DNA of 64,000 bases from Bog-473 sp963721585 (GTDB lineage Bacteria; Actinomycetota; Acidimicrobiia; Acidimicrobiales; RAAP-2). Made by a program: the position numbers and the translations under genes. Positions 27,076 through 34,794 of this stretch are shown here, in pieces. The DNA is taken from assembly GCA_963721585.1 (NCBI GenBank), contig CAVRJN010000004.1, positions 1 through 64,000 of the forward strand, given 5' to 3'. The stretch's first letter is position 1. Every line of letters starts with the position of its first letter. The notes beneath the pieces were generated by a model. It did no database searches, was not told the DNA's origin, and saw only the letters and a list, made by a program, of their open reading frames with translations.

Positions 27076-27477
27076 TTAGGAGACCCCACCCCTCTCCACC
27101 CCCTGGTGAATGACGTACAGTGCGCCGAAGCCGATCCCCGCATTCACCAAAGCTTCGTTTCGCCGGTTGTGGAGCATTTGCTGCACGGCCGCAACCTCAT
27201 CAAGTGTCGGCGGCCTACCGAACTCGGCCAAAACCTCAGAGTAGATCTGAGCCGGAGTCGGAAGTGGAGTAAAAACAACCGTGGCCTGGTGCGCCCACCA
27301 GTTCGCTGCGACGAGCACCCAAACGAAGAAACAGACACAGAGAGGTGTCATGGCGATCGCCCAGATGGCGTAGGTGGTGTAGTCGGTTGGGTCGTAGTGA
27401 GCCGAGTTTGGGTCGCTGTAGAAGAAGCATCCGACAACGATCCCGGCGATCCCGATGATCAGACTGAGCCACGTCAT
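27076..27477 (-). CDS. Small membrane protein, unknown
   Basis: From ATG 27477 the product is 133 aa with two hydrophobic segments ('LSLIIGIAGIVVGCFF' and 'IWAIAMTPLCVCFFVWVLVA') and a C-terminal soluble part ('IYSEVLAEFGRPPTLDEVAAVQQML') ending in a short apolar stretch. The frame is open back to 27642, so a longer start or a frame error joining it to the upstream 96-aa gene cannot be excluded. An AGGAGG sits 15 bp before the ATG, slightly far. Function unknown. Confidence 0.5.
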   Translation of the reverse strand: MTWLSLIIGIAGIVVGCFFYSDPNSAHYDPTDYTTYAIWAIAMTPLCVCFFVWVLVAANWWAHQATVVFTPLPTPAQIYSEVLAEFGRPPTLDEVAAVQQMLHNRRNEALVNAGIGFGALYVIHQGVERGGVS

Positions 27478-27500
27478 CAGCTTCAGCCGCTTCCTCCTGG

Positions 27501-27791
27501 TCAACCTCCTTTGTGCCACGGCCGTCTTCCTCGTGCGCTCCAGCGCAGCAAATGGCGCGCACTTTGCCAGTATCCACGCACTGCGGTGGTGTTGCGGACC
27601 AAGGATGCGTTTGGCTGGCCGCTCTCTATTCGCTGTAGCCACGCCCAGATGGCATCTTCAGTCTTGATGACCTCAGCGAGCCTGTCGTTCGAGGTGTAAG
27701 GGGAGGTTAGTAAGCGGAATGACTCATAGAGAAACTGAAAGTCCTCACCTGAAATCACCATTTCAGGGGGGGACTTGTCTGGCTCAGTCAT
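27501..27791 (-). CDS. Hypothetical protein, 96 aa
   Basis: No family is recognised. The protein begins 'MTEPDKSPPEMVISGEDFQF' and is mostly helical and charged. Its ATG overlaps the end of the upstream 114-aa gene by 8 bp, which supports it as a real, cotranslated gene. The last ~30 residues are basic and low in complexity and overlap the open upstream extension of the membrane-protein frame, so the true end may differ if there is a frame error. Confidence 0.5.
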   Translation of the reverse strand: MTEPDKSPPEMVISGEDFQFLYESFRLLTSPYTSNDRLAEVIKTEDAIWAWLQRIESGQPNASLVRNTTAVRGYWQSARHLLRWSARGRRPWHKGG

Positions 27792-28128
27792 CGAAGAACG
27801 AGAGCTGATGGGGCCCAGGTTCGATCAAGGGATCTGGACGTTCGTCAACCAGATCTTCAAGCACACGGAGAAGCTGCTCGGCCTGCTGCGGGGTGAGCTT
27901 CAGGGATACGATCCCGTTTCTCCAAGCTGAGACACTATGGACAAGATCGGTGTCCAGTCCGAGGTCTTTGAAAACGTCCCGCAGTCGAGTTGCTAAGAAC
28001 TCCGTCCTCGGGTGCTCATCATCGTCGACGACAACCGCTTCGTCGTACCCAGTCGGACCCCCGTGTGAAGAGGGCTCCGTGATGGGCCCCACAAACCCAC
28101 GGCGGACGGGAATACTGCTGGTTGCCAT
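27784..28128 (-). CDS. Hypothetical protein, 114 aa
   Basis: This acidic protein has a disordered N-terminus, then 'LATRLRDVFKDLGLDTDLV' and 'LTPQQAEQLLRVLEDLVDE', two amphipathic helical stretches. No motif gives a function. It is first in a three-gene minus-strand set (with 27501-27791 and the membrane protein), next to the left copy of the 382-bp repeat. Confidence 0.5.
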   Translation of the reverse strand: MATSSIPVRRGFVGPITEPSSHGGPTGYDEAVVVDDDEHPRTEFLATRLRDVFKDLGLDTDLVHSVSAWRNGIVSLKLTPQQAEQLLRVLEDLVDERPDPLIEPGPHQLSFFDD

Positions 28129-28156
28129 GTGAACTCCCTATCGTCCGGCATTGCCA

Positions 28157-28538
28157 CCGATTGCCCACGCAAGTGGGAAGGTTGGCTGAGGGTCAACGAG
28201 CCGGTCTCTCACCTCATCTGGATAGTGCCCCCCAATTGTAAAGGTCCTCCGTCATGGTCATTGCGCCGTTGTTCCATCGTTGTCTGACAGCGATTGTCAT
28301 TCGGCAGTTGGAACAATTGGCGACATGGCCAAGCACATCAGGAATCTCCGGCGTCCCATCGAACTTGAGATCAACGGTAAACATTGCTGCCTTGTAACGA
28401 CGGGGTATGTGGCGTGGGCGACTGGGCGAACTCCTTGGACCGTCAGGCGATGGGTGGAGATCGGCCTATTACCCCGGGCGCCGTTCATGATCAACCGCAG
28501 TAATCTCCGAACCCGCCGTCATCTCTACCCGCTGACCT
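28157..28538 (+). repeat. 382-bp direct repeat, left copy
   Basis: This segment is repeated, as far as I can see base for base, at 30962-31343. It abuts the IS21-family element exactly and holds the 5' part of the HTH gene that is complete on the right side. A copy of this size is far longer than an IS target duplication. Confidence 0.85.
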
Positions 28539-28591
28539 TGATGGCGCTCACTGAAAGTCCCCAGAGTCGCTCACTGAAATTCCCCAGTTGA
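28325..28591 (+). pseudogene. Truncated copy of the HTH protein gene
   Basis: The first 71 or so codons are identical to the gene at 31130-31495, up to 'RRHLYPLT'. The frame then runs into the IS end and stops after 'LMALTESPQSRSLKFPS'. The helix-turn-helix part is kept and the C-terminal third is lost. Confidence 0.8.
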
Positions 28592-28646
28592 GCCACCCGG
28601 TGTGGATGTTGTCTGCGCTGACGTTACGTGGTGATACCTCCTCCTG

Positions 28647-29436
28647 TCACGAGTCGCTCTCAGGCTTCTTGCGCGGACGCAGGCGCTCGGAGCGGGCCCG
28701 GTGCGTCCGCATGCGATAGGAGTCGCCGTCGATGTTGAACACGACGCTCTTGTGCAAGAGCCGGTCCAGCATGGCGGCCGCCACCATGGGGTCGTCGAAG
28801 ATCTTCCCCCAGGACCCGACCCCGAGATTCGTCGTCAGGCAGATGGAGCCCTTCAAGTAGCGCTGGGTGATGACCTGGAACAGGGCCGCCGCCGCCTCAG
28901 AGGCCAGCGGCAGGTAGCCGACCTCGTCGATGATCAACAGCCGCGGTCCGGCGAAGAAGCGCATGGTCGTGGCCCAGCGTCCTTCGAGCGCGGCCCGGTG
29001 ACAGCGGGCCACCAGGTCGGCCGCCGTCGTGTAGTACGTGCGATAGCCCGCCTCGATGGAGGCCCGGCCGAGGGCGACGGCCAGCATCGTCTTGCCGACA
29101 CCGGGCGGCCCGATGAAGAGCACGTTGGTGGCGTCTTCGAGGAACCGCAACGTCGCCAGCTCGTGGACCATGGCCTTGTCGACCGAGGGCTGGGCGTCGA
29201 AGTCGAAGTCCTCGACCTGCCAGGGAGCAGGCAGTCGACCGAAGCGTTCGAGCCCGGCCCGCCGTCGTTCTTCGGTGGCGGCCACTTCGACCTCGAGCAG
29301 GCGGCCCAAGAAGGCCGAGTGCCCGAGCTTTCTCTTTGGCGTAGTCGAGCTCGCCGGGCAAGGCCTCGGCGGCCGCGGCCAGGCGCAGGTAGGCGAGCGA
29401 TCCGCGGAGCTGCTGATAGATCGAGTCCTCGCTCAT
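28647..29436 (-). pseudogene. istB: IS21 helper ATPase IstB, frameshifted near 29332
   Basis: IstB is the AAA+ ATPase that assists the IS21 transposase. The N-terminus 'MSEDSIYQQLRGSLAYLRLA' starts at 29436 within the istA stop (ATGA). After 'LDYAKEK' the frame changes to 'LGHSAFLGRLLEVEVAATEE'. The remaining 220 residues are intact: Walker A 'IGPPGVGKT', Walker B 'LLIIDEVGYLP' and sensor 'CLTTNLGVGSW'. One extra base near 29332 is the only fault. The original length is about 263 aa, normal for the family. Confidence 0.8.
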
Positions 29437-30813
29437 GAGTGCACCTCGGTCGCGCTGCGCCATGTCGTCGACGATGCTCTGATAGGCGGCCAAGGAGACG
29501 ACGACCTCGTCGTCCTCGAAGCCGGCCAGAAGCTTGGCCGCCTCGGCCCGGGCCCCGTCTCCGGGTGGTCGGTTGGCCTTTCTCCGACACGGTGGATCGG
29601 TGCTGAAGGCGGCCAGCACGACGTGCTCGAGGGCGGCTTTGTGGGCCGGGTCGCGCACCACGTAGCCCCCGCCGGGGGTCTCTCTGTCGTGGCTGGCCAG
29701 GAGGACTCCGGCGCCGAGATGATCTCGATGCCGGCGGTGCCCAGGCGATGGCGCACGGTGACCTGGGCCCCGATCAGCCCGGGCGGGACCGAGTACGCGT
29801 TGCCCTCGAAGGGCACGAGGGCACTGGGCCCGACGGTGTTGTGCTCCTCGATGGTCGCCGGATAGCAGGCGGCCGGCAGCGGCCGGAGCCGCTCGAGCTC
29901 GGCCAGATCACCCACACTCGGACGCTTCCGTCCCCGTGCGGCGAGGAACGTGACGGCGGCCTCTTTGCCCACGAGCTCCTCGAGCTTGGCGATCGAGCGT
30001 GGCCGTCGTCGCCGATGCGTTCGCAGAAGCGGTCGAGCTGGCGCTGCGCCTCGTCGATGGTCGTCGCCGTCATGGTGCGCCAGAAGCGCTGGGTGGCGAA
30101 GTGGATGGACTTCTCCACGCTGCCCTTGCGGTTGCCCCGCCGGGGCGGACAGGCCACGACGCTCGCCCCGTAGTGCTTGGCCACGGGGACGAAGCTCGGC
30201 TGGACCATCCCGGTCTTGGGTTCGACGACGGTCGCCATGCGGTCAAACCGCCAGCGCCGGGCGTTGCCCCCGAGAGCGGCGCAGCACCCCGTCCATGGCT
30301 TCGATCAGGTGGGCCTGGTCTTCTGACTCGGCGAAGACGCCCCGGAACTTGCCCGAGCACGGGAGCGAGCCCACCAGCAGATGGGCGTCGCCGCCCCAGG
30401 GGGCCTCGGGCAGCTCGACCCAGTCCCACTGGATCTCTTCACCGGGAGGGTGCTCGATCTCGATGGTGGCCCGGCCCTTGACGCCGTCGCACGCCTCGCA
30501 GTGCGGGCGCAGCTGATGGGCCCGCAGGCCCCGGGTGAAGCTCTGGTAGCTGAGAGCGAACCCGAGGGCCGCCACCTCGTCGAAGAGGGCGGTGGCCCAG
30601 ACGTGGGGGTCCTCGCGGAGACGCTCGCGCAGATAGGGCACGAACGGCTCGAAGGGGTCGGGCTCGCTCGCCGGCGCTCGCCGGCCACCCGGTCCCGTTC
30701 AGGTGGTTGCGGATCGTCTTGCGGTCCCGGCCCAGATGACGGGCGATGGCCGAGATCGACCAGCCCTGTTCGCGTAATGCAGTTGCTTCCATGTCCTCAT
30801 TCCCTGTGAACAT
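29433..30813 (-). pseudogene. istA: IS21 transposase IstA, several frameshifts
   Basis: The gene is readable only in pieces. From the start: HTH 'SISAIARHLGRDRKTIRNHL'; then, in another frame, 'VPYLRERLREDPHVWATALF' and the first catalytic segment 'EIQWDWVELPEA'; then 'MATVVEPKTGMVQPSFVPVA' and 'GNRKGSVEKSIHF', which holds the catalytic Glu; then 'AVTFLAARGRKRPSVGDLAE' and the C-terminal beta region. The first break is a clean 10-bp tandem duplication of CGCTCGCCGG at 30665-30684. Further breaks lie near 30270, 29990 and 29700. No functional transposase can be made as written. Confidence 0.8.
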
Positions 30814-30961
30814 GAGAGAGGTCCTCCTTCCGAGGCTCTGGCTTTGACACCAAAAGCTTCGGAAGGGGGCCACCCTCGTTGGTGGATGTGCAGTCCACCG
30901 GGGACTCAGGGGTGGGGAATTTCAGTGAGCAGGTCTGGGGAGTTCTACGTGAGCGTGGTCA

Positions 30962-31343
30962 CCGATTGCCCACGCAAGTGGGAAGGTTGGCTGAGGGTCA
31001 ACGAGCCGGTCTCTCACCTCATCTGGATAGTGCCCCCCAATTGTAAAGGTCCTCCGTCATGGTCATTGCGCCGTTGTTCCATCGTTGTCTGACAGCGATT
31101 GTCATTCGGCAGTTGGAACAATTGGCGACATGGCCAAGCACATCAGGAATCTCCGGCGTCCCATCGAACTTGAGATCAACGGTAAACATTGCTGCCTTGT
31201 AACGACGGGGTATGTGGCGTGGGCGACTGGGCGAACTCCTTGGACCGTCAGGCGATGGGTGGAGATCGGCCTATTACCCCGGGCGCCGTTCATGATCAAC
31301 CGCAGTAATCTCCGAACCCGCCGTCATCTCTACCCGCTGACCT
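30962..31343 (+). repeat. 382-bp direct repeat, right copy
   Basis: This is the second copy of the sequence at 28157-28538. Here it continues without a break into the remainder of the HTH gene, so this copy is the original 3' context, while the left copy keeps the original 5' context. Confidence 0.85.
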
Positions 31344-31495
31344 TCGTAAAACGGCTCGCGGAAATCGCTGGACAGGACTACGTGGGGGCCCGGCTACCGA
31401 GAGACCAATGGGGTCGCTTCCAAGAAGAGGTCGCCAAGGCCTACGCAGAAACGATTACTCCCTTCGCCGTCGGTTACCGAGACCGGGGGGAGTAA
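31130..31495 (+). CDS. Small HTH (MerR-like) DNA-binding protein
   Basis: The product is 121 aa from ATG 31130 (an upstream TTG at 31085 would add 15). Residues about 20-60, 'GYVAWATGRTPWTVRRWVEI' with 'GLLPRAPF' after it, form a MerR/excisionase-type winged helix, followed by 'FVKRLAEIAGQDYVGARLPR'. No cofactor site is seen. It is probably a regulator of the integrative element. Its upstream 382 bp, including the promoter region, are duplicated across the IS. Confidence 0.7.
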   Translation: MAKHIRNLRRPIELEINGKHCCLVTTGYVAWATGRTPWTVRRWVEIGLLPRAPFMINRSNLRTRRHLYPLTFVKRLAEIAGQDYVGARLPRDQWGRFQEEVAKAYAETITPFAVGYRDRGE

Positions 31496-31746
31496 TGGGT
31501 CGGCCCGACACGAGTAGCCAGGGGGAATCACATGTTCCAGATCGGACCAACTACTACCTACGCTCAAAGCGGTTACCTTCCGCTTCGACACCTCACTTTG
31601 GTGCAGCAGGTGCGAGCGTCCACAGTCCTGACGTTTGCGCACACGGCGTTTTGCCCGTCACCTACTAGCTCGACTGCACGCCCGACGGTTCAGCTCCTCT
31701 CACCGAATTCTGGACCCCTCTGACGGGCTTTCGATCTTTGGATGAA
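31496..31746. other. Intergenic region, convergent genes
   Basis: This stretch lies between the HTH gene (plus) and the replication gene (minus). Only short unsupported frames are present. No strong hairpin with a T-run was noticed. Confidence 0.4.
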
Positions 31747-32601
31747 TCAGTGAGACCCGCCCGCACGGCTGCTCCAGAGGGATTCAGCTTCTCTCCGGTT
31801 GCTAAGTACAGGACCCGACGCACCGTCTCTCCAGAATCCTTTGCGGCTGGCGTGAATGAGCTGATGCCTGTCAGGACGGCCATTGAGCTCCAAGATGAGC
31901 GGGGCGAGTTCGGGGTCGGCTAATCCCTTCATGGGGTAGGAGAACCACTGGGCCCCGGCATCTACGGGCGGACGTTGAAGCTTCCACTGTCTCCCTAGTC
32001 CCGATGGCTGCAATGACGCCGACATGATCTTCCTTGGGTTTACTCGATCCGAGGCTCCGAGATGAGCGTGTCCATGAGCGTGATTACCGGTTCCCTCTGG
32101 GTTCGGTTCAGCGGCCCAGACACAGGAGAACCCGGGGATCTCCTTGCGCACCCGCTTCTCCCAATCAGTAATCCTGCTTTTGATGTCGGCAGCATCATTA
32201 CCCACTTGGGTTAGACCAAAGGAATATGTCGGCTCTGCGAGACAAACGGCATGCGCGATCCTGCGTGCATTCATTACTACGCACACAGGGCAGGAATTCC
32301 TCCCGCATCCGTCGATGTGGATTTCCCCGTGCTTGTCCGGCCATCGGTTTGGCACAGCAATCATCTCGCCGGTAGCGGAGTCCGTTGAGTAATGCACTCT
32401 GGGGTCAGCGCACGGGGGAAGGTCATCCCAGAATGCCTTGAGTAATGCAGATCTTGCACCCAGAGAAGATCGGGAGTCGAGTAATGGCTCCCATTGTGTG
32501 GATGCTGATGTGGGTTCACTACACGACTGCTTATGAACAAGAGCAGTACTAGCGACTGGTACCCGTCCAGCCACAACGCGGCGCTTTACGATTACCGTCA
32601 C
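31747..32601 (-). CDS. HUH-type replication initiator (rolling-circle Rep)
   Basis: The product is 284 aa from a GTG. A zinc-knuckle-like 'CGRNSCPVC' near 100-108 precedes 'NHAHGHAHLGA' near 175, which holds an HxHxH metal site as in HUH nucleases. A tyrosine in 'WFSYPMKGL' near 220 could be the nucleophile. This layout is that of Rep proteins of actinobacterial plasmids and integrative elements, which nick the origin and stay bound to the 5' end. Its place in the integrase/excisionase module supports replication of the excised circle. Confidence 0.7.
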   Translation of the reverse strand: MTVIVKRRVVAGRVPVASTALVHKQSCSEPTSASTQWEPLLDSRSSLGARSALLKAFWDDLPPCADPRVHYSTDSATGEMIAVPNRWPDKHGEIHIDGCGRNSCPVCVVMNARRIAHAVCLAEPTYSFGLTQVGNDAADIKSRITDWEKRVRKEIPGFSCVWAAEPNPEGTGNHAHGHAHLGASDRVNPRKIMSASLQPSGLGRQWKLQRPPVDAGAQWFSYPMKGLADPELAPLILELNGRPDRHQLIHASRKGFWRDGASGPVLSNRREAESLWSSRAGGSH

Positions 32602-32904
32602 GACAGAGAGTCCGATTCACCGAGTAACGCCACTCGAAGAAGTGATGGGGTACGACGCCCCAGCCCTCCTGACACTTTGTTGCGCTTCCACTCCTTAGAA
32701 CTAATGCGATCAGCTCGCCGCGACCCGACGACGGGCGGACTAGTCGAGAGGACCGAGCGCGACGACTTCCGTGGCCCAGTAAGACCTTCGATTCCCCGAT
32801 TACTTTCGGCATCACATCGCCCTAAAAGCACGACTGGTCTGGCTCTCGAATAAGCCTCGATTTCGAAGTCGAGCCCAGCATGCCTGTTTCTGGACGGCTG
32901 CGAC
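32602..32904. other. Upstream region of rep, no gene seen
   Basis: About 300 bp without a convincing gene. It probably carries the rep promoter and possibly the double-strand origin, but I could not identify an origin hairpin with confidence. Confidence 0.35.
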
Positions 32905-33408
32905 CTAGTCCGAACTCTCGGCAGACGTGCCACGGAGAACCCAACCTCCTCGGACCTCGGGTGGCGCTGGGGATGTAAACGGCAACAATTGGACGACACG
33001 ATCCGCAGTGTGTTTTCCCAGAAGACTCTGCGCGGTCGGAGTTAGCTCGTCCCAACAGACTCCGGGCACGATCGTCATTTCGATCGGCCCGTAGTCCCAC
33101 CCCGCCCAGCAGACCGGACAGAACGTCTCCGCTTCCAGCTGGCATACAACAAGAGCACTCTCGTCGAACCAGTCATCGGGCCACTCGCTCGGGTTGGTCG
33201 TGTACCGGAAGGTCCAGAGGCTGTTGCTCGGGTTTCTTTCATGTAGGGCGACTTCGACTCGCTCTATCCCGTAACTGCGAATGATGCTGATGGTGCCCTT
33301 AGTTCCATCCATCTCTTCCTCGTAGAGCACGTGCGACTCATCGGCGTCGAGTTCGGGCATGTGCCCCTTGCACGTCGAACGACGCAGGTAGTAGCGATAA
33401 TCGTCCAT
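32905..33408 (-). CDS. Hypothetical protein, paralogue A of a tandem pair
   Basis: The product is 167 aa from ATG 33408, with a good GGAGG 7 bp upstream. It is clearly related to the next gene: 'LYEEEMDGTKGTISIIRSYG', 'VEVALHERNPSNSLWTFRYT', 'EWPDDWFDESALVV' and a 'HTADRVVQLL' tail all have counterparts there. Cysteines (in 'FCPVCWAGW') may bind metal. No known family or function is recognised. Its place beside xis and rep suggests a role in maintenance or host interaction of the element. Confidence 0.65.
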   Translation of the reverse strand: MDDYRYYLRRSTCKGHMPELDADESHVLYEEEMDGTKGTISIIRSYGIERVEVALHERNPSNSLWTFRYTTNPSEWPDDWFDESALVVCQLEAETFCPVCWAGWDYGPIEMTIVPGVCWDELTPTAQSLLGKHTADRVVQLLPFTSPAPPEVRGGWVLRGTSAESSD

Positions 33409-33570
33409 TGGGTTCCTCCTATGTTGTTAGGGTGAGTTGCGCCAGACCAGGACTAGTTCCGAGGCTTCGCTGCTCGATGGAAGCTCCCGGTGTTTCAGCG
33501 GTGAGTGATCAGAACCGACGGCGAGTGCTCTGGCTGGCTGTGGGAAGGATCTGTAGCTGTCTGACACGTG

Positions 33571-34029
33571 CTACTCAGCGGGCAACTTCAATAGCTGAGA
33601 AACACGATCTGCGGTCCTCGCCCCTATGACAGCTCTCACCGTGAAGTCCAGGTCCGGGCACTCTTGCAACCTAAAGACAGGAACGGTTCTCATCTCGATT
33701 GGATGTGAGAACTGCTCCCATTGTCCGTGAGCACAAGATTCGAACGGGGTGTGCCAAGAAACCACAATGGCACTTTCGTATGGCCAGTGGTCTGGCCACT
33801 CGCATTCATCAGTCGAATGTCGGAAGGTCCAGAGTCCCCAATTTCTGCCTTCCTCGTGGATGGCCACCTCGATCCACGTAGCGTCGCCATGGCGTACGAC
33901 ACTGATCGTGCCTTTAGCGTCCTCCATCAGTTCTGTATACAGAATTTGGGGCACATTGTTCAGTATCCGAGGCTCCGTCTGGCACTCGAAACAATGCCCG
34001 TGCAAATAGTCGAAGTAGGTGTCGCTCAT
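33571..34029 (-). CDS. Hypothetical protein, paralogue B of a tandem pair
   Basis: The product is 152 aa from ATG 34029, preceded by AAGGAG; the frame is open further upstream but lacks the paralogue's signal there. Shared blocks with paralogue A are 'LYTELMEDAKGTISVVRHGD', 'IEVAIHEEGRNWGLWTFRHS', 'EWPDHWPYESAIVV', 'PIEMRTVP' and 'ARTADRVSQLL'. The N-terminus 'HCFECQTEP' carries a CxxC. Function unknown. Confidence 0.65.
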   Translation of the reverse strand: MSDTYFDYLHGHCFECQTEPRILNNVPQILYTELMEDAKGTISVVRHGDATWIEVAIHEEGRNWGLWTFRHSTDECEWPDHWPYESAIVVSWHTPFESCAHGQWEQFSHPIEMRTVPVFRLQECPDLDFTVRAVIGARTADRVSQLLKLPAE

Positions 34030-34158
34030 CTCTTGCTCCTTGTTGCATTTGGAGTCGAATCGGGTCCGCCCGCTCGACTGCCGCTGTGATCTGTCGAAGC
34101 GTTGGGGCCCTCGTACCGGGGTTGTTCCCGTCGACTTTGGACGCAAAGCCCAAAAGAA

Positions 34159-34410
34159 TCAGTCATCATCGAGGGATCTCGAGGTGACATTTGGCTCGGA
34201 ATCGAGGCTGGCGGTGTTTCTGGCGATGAACTCGTCGAGTGCGGCTGTCGGTACGAGGCGACGTGTACCCACCTTCATGCTTCCGAGAGAGCCGCTGGCC
34301 AAAAGTCCGAAGACTGTCGTCCTACCCAAGCCGAGTTGGCGGGCAGCCTCCTCCACAGTTAGGACAAGGGGTTCACACCGGTCCGCGTGAATTCGCTCTG
34401 ATCTATGCAT
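34159..34410 (-). CDS. Excisionase-like HTH protein
   Basis: From ATG 34410 the product is 83 aa, almost all one winged-helix domain: 'LTVEEAARQLGLGRTTVFGL', 'GSLGSMKVGTRRLVPTAALD' and 'EFIAR'. This is the helix-turn-helix-17 (excisionase/BldC-like) type. The frame is open up to 34533, but the extra part looks non-coding. It is divergent from the integrase gene 385 bp away, so it may set the direction of recombination. Confidence 0.75.
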   Translation of the reverse strand: MHRSERIHADRCEPLVLTVEEAARQLGLGRTTVFGLLASGSLGSMKVGTRRLVPTAALDEFIARNTASLDSEPNVTSRSLDDD

Positions 34411-34670
34411 GTCGTACACATTGTCGAGCCGAGTAATCAGAACCAAGTCAACCCTGAAGCATTGTCCAATCGGGGTTCTAACCTGCAGGGATGGATTACT
34501 CCTTAGTGATTGGCGGTAATCGGATGACCACATGCGAGTAATAATCGTGGCGGATCGAAGGTCATTGAACTGTGCGATCTGCCCTTGTCGACTCCGGACA
34601 GGCCGGGGGGTGTTGATTGTCGGTAGGTCCCTGCAATGGGATTGTCCGCCGAGTGCATAGACGGGTCACC

Positions 34671-34689
34671 CGGGCAGTTAGTCTGCCCG
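34671..34689. promoter_or_regulatory. Perfect hairpin between xis and int
   Basis: CGGGCAG-TTAGT-CTGCCCG is a 7-bp perfect inverted repeat in the divergent region between the excisionase-like and integrase genes. It could be an operator or protein-binding site; there is no T-run to make it a terminator. Confidence 0.4.
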
Positions 34690-34794
34690 TCGGCGAAGCG
34701 TTGAGCGTCGTCGTCATCTGAAATGCACCGAGAATCACCTTGCTGCTCGCTCTGCGCTTGTGGAGGTAGGGGTTACTGACCACGAGGAGCAGAC

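Larger units (their letters stand above)
28539..30961 (-). mobile_element. IS21-family insertion sequence
   Basis: The element is 2423 bp and holds istA and istB in overlapping order. It starts TG and ends CA as IS21 elements do, with imperfect inverted ends of about 49 bp. Both ends share CGCTCAC, CCCCAGA and the internal GCTCACTGAAATTCCCCA; the last recurs as a second internal repeat, probably a transposase-binding site. It is clearly more GC-rich than the surrounding island. The flanks are two copies of a 382-bp sequence rather than a 4-8-bp target duplication. Confidence 0.85.
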
